From Clostridiales bacterium UBA3953 (GTDB taxonomy: Bacteria > Bacillota > Clostridia > Oscillospirales > CAG-272): a stretch of DNA of 6,449 nucleotides. The notes under the pieces are model-generated. The model was not told where the DNA came from. It saw nothing but the letters and a program-made list of their open reading frames with translations, and made no database searches. Below are positions 1 to 5,300 of the stretch, piece after piece. Made by a program: the position numbers and the translations under genes. The DNA lies in assembly GCA_002385415.1 (NCBI GenBank), contig DGDL01000035.1, forward strand, positions 1 to 6,449, given 5' to 3'. Numbering within the stretch: the first letter of the stretch is position 1; every line of letters starts with the position of its first letter.

Positions 1-99
1 TTTGTGCGGCTCTTTTTTGTTGCCCTTTCGCATGGAATACGCTGTATAACATACATCAAAGACCGCCGGGCAGGCTGCCTTTTCCATTCGTTTCGGGCA
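1..99. other. Left-edge segment without an assignable gene
   Basis: I see no convincing coding region here on either strand. A T-rich run at about 11-20, just after GTGCGGC, could be the tail of a terminator belonging to a gene left of the window, but its other arm would lie outside, so this cannot be tested. The segment lies beyond the minus-strand terminator at 100-146. Confidence 0.4.
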
Positions 100-146
100 A
101 AAAAATAAAAGACTGCACCGAAGGATGACCTTTAGTGTAGTCTTTT
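100..146 (-). terminator. Rho-independent terminator of the DUF1538/P-II operon
   Basis: Arms at 107-118 and 135-146 pair over 12 positions with one G-T wobble. An inner AAGG/CCTT stem (121-124 with 129-132) closes a four-base loop. Read on the minus strand, the stem is followed by TTTTATTTTTTTG, a good U-tract. It begins 30 bases after the P-II stop codon, so it should end the minus-strand transcript. The plus-strand reading has no comparable T-run directly after the stem. Confidence 0.88.
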
Positions 147-176
147 GCAGCCTTTTATCGGGTAATGCGGTTTAGT

Positions 177-875
177 TTATTGGGACTTGCCGCCGATGGG
201 CTTTATGCCGCGCACGTCCAAAACAGGCTCGACAAACAGAATCCCGTTGCCGGGGACGTCCATTTTCAGCTCCGCATACAAATCACTTACAACCTTATCA
301 ATCAAATCGCCTTGCATTAGAATAATGACCAGTTCCTTTTCCGGTTCTATCTCCATGCCGAGGAATTTTGCGGCAAAGTCCGAGCCGGCTCCGCGGCCGT
401 GGAGGATTGTGCCGCCAGTGACGCCCGATTTGCGCGCGATTTCCATAACGTCCTCTGCCATGCCGCGATTGACAATTACCGTCAGCTTTTTATACATGCT
501 CTCTCCCTCCGTACTTTGCAAAGAATTCCAGGCGCCCTGCTTGTTTTCTAATATCTGTTCTGCGGTTACAACGGGCGTCGTGTAGGCGATGCCGTGGCCG
601 GGCTTGTCAAGCTGAAACTCGACGGTGACTAAATCCATCAGTTCCTGGGCCTTATCTTTTTTCAGCAGGATGTTGATGACTTCTCGTTTCTGGTTTTTTA
701 TACCGAGCAAGTTCAGTATATCGCTGTCTACGGTGCCCCGGCCGATAAGAATAATCCCGCCGACCTCTTCGGTTTTGATAATGCGGACAAATTTATGGCA
801 TTGATTTTCACTTAATACAAGCGACATTATTTGATACGCCTCGTTTATTGCCGTATCCTTTGTTTGATTATTCAT
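177..875 (-). CDS. Tandem P-II-like regulatory protein (two P-II domains)
   Basis: This 232-aa soluble protein is built from two P-II-type units, at roughly residues 16-105 and 130-220. They share paired motifs: GGIILIGRGT (39-48) with GGTILHGRGA (154-163), and KPGHGIAYTTPVV (91-103) with VPGNGILFVEPVL (207-219). The latter pair sits where P-II proteins carry their B-loop (TGKxGDGKI in GlnB). The stretch matching the T-loop is short and lacks the uridylylated tyrosine, so classical GlnD/GlnB nitrogen signalling is unlikely. P-II proteins are normally about 110-aa trimers; a tandem chain implies pseudo-symmetric assembly. The ATG at 873-875 has an AGGAGG five bases upstream and overlaps the end of the DUF1538 gene by 8 bases, so translation is probably coupled. 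The inferred role is ligand-dependent control of the neighbouring transporter. The ligand (nucleotide, cyclic nucleotide or ion) cannot be read from the sequence. The family call is firm; the function is inference. Confidence 0.88.
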   Translation of the reverse strand: MNNQTKDTAINEAYQIMSLVLSENQCHKFVRIIKTEEVGGIILIGRGTVDSDILNLLGIKNQKREVINILLKKDKAQELMDLVTVEFQLDKPGHGIAYTTPVVTAEQILENKQGAWNSLQSTEGESMYKKLTVIVNRGMAEDVMEIARKSGVTGGTILHGRGAGSDFAAKFLGMEIEPEKELVIILMQGDLIDKVVSDLYAELKMDVPGNGILFVEPVLDVRGIKPIGGKSQ

Positions 876-2388
876 AATTGCCTCCTATCGGTTGCTCTTT
901 TGCAGTAGCGGCTTTGGATGCCTTGCGCAGTTTTGCCTGATAAATGGCGCCGAGCAGCTGGAGCGCGATAATAGGCGTCATCGCAACAATGGCTATCATG
1001 CCGAACCCGTCCGCCACCACGTCGGCGGTCGGGATTTGCTCGGCGATGCCCTGGACAAATGCAAGCGAGAATGTGGCCGTCATCGGGCCAGAGGCGACGC
1101 CGCCCGCGTCGAATCCCATTCCCACAAACAGGTCGGGTACAAAGAACGACAAAGCCACCGATAGACCGAATCCGGGCAAAAGATACATCCAAAGCTTTAT
1201 TTCCGGGACCAATATCCTCAGCGCCGACATGAAAATCGAAGTGCCGACAGCCACCGACATAAACAAAAATACCAGATTGCGTTTGACAGACCCGCCGGTG
1301 ACCTCTTCAACCTGATGGCTTAACACATGGACAGCCGGCTCGGCCAAAACTGTGGTAAGCCCGAGCAGCAATGCCACAAGGAGAACAGGGATGCGCGAGC
1401 TCATCGCGGCGAGCTGTATACCGAGCTGTGCGCCCAAATCCATAAAACCGCCGTTTACGCCCAGCAAAAACACTACAAGACCGACATAAGTCAGAACCAT
1501 ACCGCGGGCAATATCGATAACCTTGCTCTTTTTATGCTTGAATGAGAATATCTGAAAGAATACGTATGTTGCTATAATAGGCAGCAAAGTCATCAGCGAC
1601 TCCCAGGAAATGCGGCCGAGCTTTGATAAATAAGACTGCAGAAGATTGGCGGTCGATATATCCGGTTCGGGCAACGCGCCGTTGAGTTTGCCGCCTCCGA
1701 TGAATAGACCGGTTATAAGTACACCAAGTATCGCGCCCGTCGAAGAAATGCCCACGAGGCCAAAGCTGTCGGCTTCACTGAGCTTGCTGTCTTTTTTCAT
1801 GGCAGAAACGCCGGCTGCAAGCGCCAGCATAAAAGGAACCGTTATTGCGCCTGTAGTCGCCCCGGAAGCGTCGAAAGCTATCGCCAAAAAATCGGGCGAC
1901 GAAAACAGCGATAAAATAAATGTCGCACCGTATGCGCATGTAAACACATATTTAAGCCGTACATTTTTCAATATGCGCAGCATACCCAGGGTCATCATGA
2001 CCCCAAGTCCGACAGAGACTGCGATTACCATTAAAAGGTTGTCAAACTGACCGGAAGTGACGCTATCCACCTGGTTTGCCAGAATATGCAGGTCAGGTTC
2101 GGCATAGGAAATAAAAAAACCCAAAATCAAACTGACCGTAACAAGAAGTGCAAAGCTGTTTGAATGTGTAATGGATGTTCCGACGCCATGACCTATAGGC
2201 TCCAGCCCCTGGTCGATTCCGAACAAAAACACCGTCAGCCCGATTATAACCAAAACAGAGCCGATAAGAAACGCAACAAGCATATCCGTTTTCAGCGGAC
2301 AGATGGTAAAATGCAGCACCAAAACAATAAATGTTATCGGCAAAACAGACATCAGCACTTCCTTAAATTTTCCGGTTAGTTCATTCAA
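868..2388 (-). CDS. DUF1538 membrane protein, two fused repeats, probable cation/proton antiporter
   Basis: This is a 506-aa, very hydrophobic polytopic protein with an internal duplication. Unit 1 contains AEPDLHILANQVDSVTSG (96-113) and SPDFLAIAFDASGATTG (164-180). Unit 2 contains AEPAVHVLSHQVEEVTGG (349-366) and VPDLFVGMGFDAGGVASG (417-434). The conserved Glu, Asp and His in these motifs lie in or near membrane segments and are candidates for ion binding. DUF1538 is usually described as an uncharacterised membrane family, but a paired DUF1538 system (UmpAB of Halomonas zhaodongensis) has been reported as a Na+(Li+,K+)/H+ antiporter. Here both units are in one chain, giving inverted or tandem pseudo-symmetry within one protein. 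Two soluble-looking stretches occur, around residues 197-208 and 234-260. The start is TTG at 2386-2388, with AGGAGG seven bases upstream; the nearby ATG at 2382-2384 is out of frame. Substrate and direction of transport remain inferred. Confidence 0.88.
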   Translation of the reverse strand: MNELTGKFKEVLMSVLPITFIVLVLHFTICPLKTDMLVAFLIGSVLVIIGLTVFLFGIDQGLEPIGHGVGTSITHSNSFALLVTVSLILGFFISYAEPDLHILANQVDSVTSGQFDNLLMVIAVSVGLGVMMTLGMLRILKNVRLKYVFTCAYGATFILSLFSSPDFLAIAFDASGATTGAITVPFMLALAAGVSAMKKDSKLSEADSFGLVGISSTGAILGVLITGLFIGGGKLNGALPEPDISTANLLQSYLSKLGRISWESLMTLLPIIATYVFFQIFSFKHKKSKVIDIARGMVLTYVGLVVFLLGVNGGFMDLGAQLGIQLAAMSSRIPVLLVALLLGLTTVLAEPAVHVLSHQVEEVTGGSVKRNLVFLFMSVAVGTSIFMSALRILVPEIKLWMYLLPGFGLSVALSFFVPDLFVGMGFDAGGVASGPMTATFSLAFVQGIAEQIPTADVVADGFGMIAIVAMTPIIALQLLGAIYQAKLRKASKAATAKEQPIGGNYE

Positions 2389-2395
2389 AATATTA

Positions 2396-2401
2396 CCTCC
2401 T
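2396..2401 (-). promoter_or_regulatory. Shine-Dalgarno site fixing the TTG start of the DUF1538 gene
   Basis: The minus strand reads AGGAGG here, seven bases before TTG at 2388-2386. The only nearby ATG (2384-2382) is in another frame, so this site supports TTG initiation and a full-length protein starting MNELTGKF. Confidence 0.85.
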
Positions 2402-2448
2402 TCGGAAGATGATAAGCTCGAAAAGATTATTTAAGGTAAACATTCATT

Positions 2449-2464
2449 AGATAATATATTATCT
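2449..2464. repeat. Perfect 16-bp palindrome upstream of the DUF1538 gene
   Basis: The sequence AGATAATATATTATCT is a perfect palindrome centred about 68 bases upstream of the DUF1538 start codon. It sits inside the proposed transcript leader, so it could be a regulator-binding site acting as a roadblock, an A/T-rich RNA hairpin, or chance in A/T-rich DNA. No promoter elements with good spacing were found right beside it. Confidence 0.55.
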
Positions 2465-2581
2465 TTATATAATCGTGCCGTTTTTATCCATCATCACCTT
2501 TCCCGCAAAATCGCATATATATTCATGCCCGCAGCTTTTACCCGGTATCATCTTATATTGTAGGCGCCGCTGCTGACACAT
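2465..2581 (-). CDS. Possible 38-aa small ORF in the DUF1538 leader (weak)
   Basis: An open frame runs from ATG at 2581-2579 to TAA at 2467-2465. The product has three cysteines, at positions 2, 17 and 23, and ends KVMMDKNGTII. The frame stays open upstream to another ATG at 2608-2606, but that codon overlaps the proposed -10 box and cannot be on a transcript from that promoter. The 2581 start has no clear ribosome binding site and lies in a hairpin loop. An internal ATG at 2491-2489 has AAAGG five bases upstream and would give an eight-residue peptide, MDKNGTII. I do not recognise the product. It may be a leader peptide or simply a non-coding open frame. Confidence 0.22.
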   Translation of the reverse strand: MCQQRRLQYKMIPGKSCGHEYICDFAGKVMMDKNGTII

Positions 2582-2595
2582 GTTTACTTCAGCAG
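2570..2595 (-). other. Hairpin near the 5' end of the proposed DUF1538 leader
   Basis: CTGCTGA and TCAGCAG (7 bp; plus-strand arms 2570-2576 and 2589-2595) enclose a 12-base loop. If transcription starts near 2600 on the minus strand, the hairpin forms within the first 30 nt and would hold the ATG of the possible small ORF in its loop. It might stabilise the 5' end or control translation. It is not followed by a U-tract, so it is not a terminator. Confidence 0.4.
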
Positions 2596-2606
2596 GCAAC
2601 AAAGGC

Positions 2607-2636
2607 ATTATAACACAAGAAGGTTTGATTTGTCAC
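2607..2636 (-). promoter_or_regulatory. Candidate extended -10 promoter for the DUF1538/P-II operon
   Basis: On the minus strand, GTGACA (2636-2631) and TATAAT (2612-2607) are separated by 18 bases, with TGT directly before TATAAT as in extended -10 promoters. The expected start site near 2600 leaves a leader of about 210 nt before the TTG start. I found no better-placed promoter closer to the gene. The -35 box matches consensus at five of six positions. Confidence 0.6.
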
Positions 2637-2763
2637 TATAAAAAGCCATAATTTAATAAATAATAGCATTTTGCCTTATATTGCATTTACACCAAAACCT
2701 TTCGGGGCATTGGGCAAGCCCTTAATTGACGGAGTTTTTAACCTTTATAAAACCCTTTGCATA
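2637..2763. other. A/T-rich spacer between divergent promoters
   Basis: No gene is supported here. A GGGC-AA-GCCC inverted repeat (2712-2721) has too small a loop to be a useful hairpin. TTGACG (2726-2731) and TATAAA (2746-2751) are only 14 bases apart, so they make a poor promoter. The motif AACCTTT or AACCCTTT recurs three times between 2695 and 2759, with no clear meaning. Confidence 0.5.
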
Positions 2764-2822
2764 TTATCGTATTGGGTATAAAATTTATCGAATTACGATA
2801 AAAAAGTCTTGACAATCGATAA
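2764..2822. promoter_or_regulatory. Nested palindromic operator with four TTATCG half-sites
   Basis: TTATCG occurs at 2764-2769 and 2785-2790. Its reverse complement CGATAA occurs at 2796-2801 and 2817-2822. The inner pair extends to a 7-bp inverted repeat (TTTATCG, five bases, CGATAAA; 2784-2802). The outer pair extends to TATTATCG/CGATAATA (2762-2769 with 2817-2824). Both pairs share the same centre at 2793, and each outer half-site is exactly 21 bases, about two helical turns, from the inner one. The right-hand outer site lies between the -35 and -10 boxes of the plus-strand promoter, so binding should block RNA polymerase. The likeliest ligand is the XRE protein encoded at 3388-3651, which would make this an autorepressed operon. 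The repeats are seen directly; the binding protein is inferred. Confidence 0.68.
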
Positions 2823-2837
2823 TACGCGTGCTATAAT
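2809..2837 (+). promoter_or_regulatory. Consensus sigma-A promoter of the DUF2975-XRE-DUF4153 operon
   Basis: TTGACA (2809-2814) and TATAAT (2832-2837) match consensus at all positions and are 17 bases apart. Transcription should start near 2844, giving a leader of about 25 nt before ATG 2869. So strong a promoter in front of regulatory and membrane genes suggests it is normally held down by a repressor, in keeping with the operator-like repeats that overlap it. Confidence 0.92.
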
Positions 2838-2868
2838 ACGCAAAAAACGGAAAGGCGGATTTAGCGGT

Positions 2869-3378
2869 ATGAACATTGGCAAATCGCACCAAGACGGATT
2901 TTCCGGGACGGGCGGCGCCGCGGGCAGGGCAGAGCGGAGAAAAATGCTGTCCGCCGCGGTGTCACAGGTCATGGTGGCAATCATATTTTTCGCGCTGGTT
3001 GCGGCGGCATTCCTTCTGCCGTCCATGTTCAGGTTCTATCTTGACATTTATAAAAGGCCCGACTGGCTGTTTTTACCCACGATGGTGTGCCTTTACACGG
3101 CGCTTATGCCCGCGTTTGTCGCGGACATCTGCCTGTTCTTCCTTTTGCGCCGCATCCGCGCGGGCGAGGTGTTCTGCGACGAAAATGTGCGCTCGCTGCG
3201 GATAATCTCGTGGTGTTGCTTTGTGGAGTGCGTCGTGTTTTTGGTACTCGGCTTTTATTTTCTGGTATCGTTTGCATTGTCGTTTGCATGCGCGTTTATG
3301 GGCACGGTGCTTCGGGTGGTAAAAAACAGCTTTGAAGAAGCAGTCGAGCTGAAACGCGAAAACGACTTCACGATTTGA
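2869..3378 (+). CDS. DUF2975 membrane protein (YoaS-like)
   Basis: The product is 169 aa with a soluble, Gly- and Arg-rich N-terminus (1-28) and about four membrane segments, near residues 30-52, 68-93, 110-128 and 130-148. The family signature is the charged loop after the second segment, LRRIRAGEVFCDENVRSLR (93-111), together with the C-terminal stretch LRVVKNSFEEAVELKREND (148-166). The frame is open further upstream to TTG 2809, but that TTG is the -35 box and lies before the expected transcript start. ATG 2869 is therefore the start, with AAGGCGG ten bases upstream. DUF2975 has no established biochemical function. It is repeatedly found next to YozG-type XRE regulators, as yoaS and yozG are in Bacillus subtilis. 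A role as membrane partner or sensor for the regulator is inference. The gene is followed by the XRE gene after nine bases. Confidence 0.85.
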   Translation: MNIGKSHQDGFSGTGGAAGRAERRKMLSAAVSQVMVAIIFFALVAAAFLLPSMFRFYLDIYKRPDWLFLPTMVCLYTALMPAFVADICLFFLLRRIRAGEVFCDENVRSLRIISWCCFVECVVFLVLGFYFLVSFALSFACAFMGTVLRVVKNSFEEAVELKRENDFTI

Positions 3379-3387
3379 GGTGCGATG

Positions 3388-3651
3388 ATGGCTATAATTG
3401 TAAACCTCGACGTGATGATGGCAAAACGCAAAATGACGCTTACCGAACTTTCCGAGCGTGTCGGAATCACACAGGCAAACCTATCGATACTAAAAAACAA
3501 CAAAGCAAAAGCCATACGTTTTTCGACACTTTCCGAACTTTGCAGAGTCCTGCAATGCCAGCCGCAGGATTTGCTTGAATATGTAGAAGACGAAAAGGAG
3601 GCGGGCAAAGATGAAAGCGGCAGCGACTCCGGCACCGGAAAGCATAAATAA
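3388..3651 (+). CDS. YozG-like XRE/Cro-CI family transcriptional regulator
   Basis: This is an 87-aa DNA-binding protein. The N-terminus MAIIVNLDVMMAKRKMTL is typical of the short YozG-type XRE group. The helix-turn-helix spans about residues 17-58: LTELSERVG as helix 2, then ITQANLSILKN with the recognition helix, followed by the group hallmark KAKAIRFSTL. The domain ends with CQPQDLLEYV (57-66). Residues 67-87 are a charged Gly/Ser-rich tail that most members of the group lack. Of two adjacent ATGs (3385 and 3388), the second has the better spacing, seven bases, from the AGG that overlaps the DUF2975 stop. The 3' end overlaps the next gene by 41 bases. It probably binds the repeats at 2764-2822 and controls its own operon, but this is inferred from position and from the lack of another regulator in the window. 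Confidence 0.9.
   Translation: MAIIVNLDVMMAKRKMTLTELSERVGITQANLSILKNNKAKAIRFSTLSELCRVLQCQPQDLLEYVEDEKEAGKDESGSDSGTGKHK
3593..3601 (+). promoter_or_regulatory. Shine-Dalgarno site of the DUF4153 gene inside the XRE coding region
   Basis: AAAAGGAGG lies nine bases before ATG 3611 and within the XRE gene. It is the strongest ribosome binding site in this operon. It supports the 3611 start and therefore the 41-base overlap. Ribosomes translating the XRE gene must pass over it, which may couple the two genes. Confidence 0.85.
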
Positions 3652-5200
3652 ATGCGCCGACACAGCGTTTGCGTTTATAACGCTGTTTTTGGGCTATGCA
3701 CTGGCCCGCACGGCTATTTTCTGCGAGCCGGGCGTCGGCGTTACACTTTACGCATTGATATTTGTTTTTGCAGCCGGACTTTACATGCGGCTCAATGGAG
3801 TTGTGATTTCGCCCTCGACGGTCGTCCCGCCCGCAATAATGCTGGTATTTTCGGCGGTGTTTGTCATATCGGGCATGCAGTGGGTGCGGCTGCTGACCCT
3901 GGTTTTTGAGGTGATGGTCGCCGTATACTGGTTTCTTGCGGCATTCGGCTGCCGCGCGGAGGATAGGCTCGGCGACTACCTGCCGTTTGACCTTGTAAAG
4001 GCGTTTTTCGTGCAGCCGTTCGCCTCATTTTTCGAGCAGCCGAAAACAGCCGCCGGCGCGCTGAAAAGCACAAAAACCGGGCGAAACATATTTTACGTGA
4101 TAGTCGGGCTTGCGCTTGCCGCTGTTCCCGCCGCGGTTATAACCGTGACGCTTATGGCATCCGACGACGCGTTTGAAAGCCTGATAAACACTCTTTTCAA
4201 TGCGTTTTTATCGAGCGTATGGCTTAACATACTCTATTTTATGTTCGGGCTGCCCATTGCGATGTATCTGTTCGGCATGATGACCTCGGCTTCGTCCCGC
4301 AAATGCAAAAAAATCCTTACCGCCGAGCAGTGCGGGCGCTTTCTCCGGACGGCCGGATTTGTTCCGCCCGCCGTAATTTACACCGCGTTGTCTGTGATAC
4401 TCGTCATATATGCGCTTTTCTTCGTTTCACAATCGTCGTATTTTCTGTCGGCTTTTGCGTCGCTTTTGCCGGAGGGCTATACCTTTGCCGATTACGCGCG
4501 CAGGGGGTTTTTCGAGCTTTGCCGCGTGGCGACAATAAACGCCCTGCTCGTGCTGTGCGCCGAGATATTCATAAAGCGTGAGCCGGCTGACGGGGCGGAG
4601 GCGGGCAAGGCGAACCGGCCTCTCGGTTTACGCGTCCTGAATGTGCTGATGGGAGCGTCGACGCTGGTCCTTTTTGCGGTTGCAGGCGCAAAGCTGTACC
4701 TTTATATTGAAAATTACGGGCTGACGCCGGCGCGCGTGTCTGCCGCATGGATTATGCTGCTGCTTGCATTTATGTTTGTGTTTCTCATAGTGAGGCAGAT
4801 AGCCCCGAAATTTAACTTCTGGCGCGCCTCTACCGTCGCATTTGTGGTGCTTTTCGCCGCACTCTCGTTCTCAAACTTCGATACGCTGATTGCAAAGTAC
4901 AACATCGCGCGGTTTTACGACGGCAGCCTGCAGGCTGTGGACGTGTATCTGTTTGGTGCGCTGTCGGACGCGGCGCTGCCCGAGCTTGCCGAGCTGCTTG
5001 AGCGGGACGAGGCGAGCGGCGGCCAGCTTCTGGAATACGAGGCGCGACTGTGGGCGACCGAGCACCTGCAAAACAGGCTTTGGAATGCCGAGGGGAAGAG
5101 AAGCGCCGCCGGCGGCTCCATAACCGACAGGATAAACTATCTGCTCGGTTACAATGCATCCCGCCGCACGGCTTTAAGGCTGGTTGACGCCGGCAAATAA
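3611..5200 (+). CDS. DUF4153/DUF4173 family polytopic membrane protein
   Basis: This 529-aa protein has about ten or eleven membrane segments (near 17-35, 43-60, 70-88, 92-113, 159-183, 198-224, 250-275, 302-321, 341-365, 376-396 and 405-422) and a soluble C-terminal region (about 430-529). The motifs YARRGFFELC (295-304), just before a membrane segment, and YNIARF (430-435), after the last one, are typical of the DUF4153/DUF4173 group found in many Firmicutes. No enzymatic or transport activity is established for the family, and I see no ATP-binding or catalytic motif. The start at ATG 3611 has a very good ribosome binding site inside the preceding XRE gene. The gene is last in its operon, and its stop codon abuts the hairpin at 5204-5232. 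Co-transcription with a DUF2975 protein and an XRE regulator is a known type of arrangement and suggests a function in envelope state or stress response, which is inference. Confidence 0.83.
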   Translation: MKAAATPAPESINKCADTAFAFITLFLGYALARTAIFCEPGVGVTLYALIFVFAAGLYMRLNGVVISPSTVVPPAIMLVFSAVFVISGMQWVRLLTLVFEVMVAVYWFLAAFGCRAEDRLGDYLPFDLVKAFFVQPFASFFEQPKTAAGALKSTKTGRNIFYVIVGLALAAVPAAVITVTLMASDDAFESLINTLFNAFLSSVWLNILYFMFGLPIAMYLFGMMTSASSRKCKKILTAEQCGRFLRTAGFVPPAVIYTALSVILVIYALFFVSQSSYFLSAFASLLPEGYTFADYARRGFFELCRVATINALLVLCAEIFIKREPADGAEAGKANRPLGLRVLNVLMGASTLVLFAVAGAKLYLYIENYGLTPARVSAAWIMLLLAFMFVFLIVRQIAPKFNFWRASTVAFVVLFAALSFSNFDTLIAKYNIARFYDGSLQAVDVYLFGALSDAALPELAELLERDEASGGQLLEYEARLWATEHLQNRLWNAEGKRSAAGGSITDRINYLLGYNASRRTALRLVDAGK

Positions 5201-5232
5201 AAACGCGCGTAGAGCGCTATGCTCTACGCGCG
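5195..5232 (-). terminator. Terminator between convergent operons, stronger on the minus strand
   Basis: CGCGCGTAGAGC (5204-5215) and its exact complement (5221-5232) form a 12-bp GC-rich stem with a five-base loop, GCTAT. On the minus strand the stem is followed by TTTTTATTT, which makes a good terminator for the permease operon ending at 5301. On the plus strand the following bases (AAACCTTTATAT) are a weak U-tract, so it may also stop transcription from the DUF4153 gene, but less efficiently. The minus-strand T-tract includes the TAA stop codon of the DUF4153 gene. Confidence 0.88.
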
Positions 5233-5300
5233 AAACCTTTATATACTGCTTATGCGGCGGGGCAGCGGTACCGGGGGCGCTTGTCTCCGCGCGCCTCGTG

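Noticed and set aside
187..585. 132-codon plus-strand open frame antisense to the P-II gene
   Set aside because: Its composition is Ser/Pro-rich without domain motifs, and the opposite strand encodes a clear duplicated P-II protein with a good start and terminator.
944..1315. Plus-strand open frames antisense to the DUF1538 gene, including 1646-2050
   Set aside because: They are shadows of a well-supported membrane protein gene. No ribosome binding sites or recognisable protein features were seen.
2382..2384. ATG as alternative start for the DUF1538 gene
   Set aside because: It is out of frame with the protein; only the TTG at 2386-2388 fits the frame and the AGGAGG spacing.
2606..2608. ATG as start of a longer 47-aa leader ORF
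   Set aside because: It overlaps the proposed -10 box, so it would not be on the transcript from that promoter, and it has no ribosome binding site.
2681..2740. Short minus-strand frame reading KTPSIKGLPNAPKGFGV
   Set aside because: It looks peptide-like but has no start codon: an in-frame TAA lies three codons before it.
2726..2751. TTGACG and TATAAA as a second plus-strand promoter
   Set aside because: The spacer is only 14 bases, and a perfect promoter lies 83 bases downstream.
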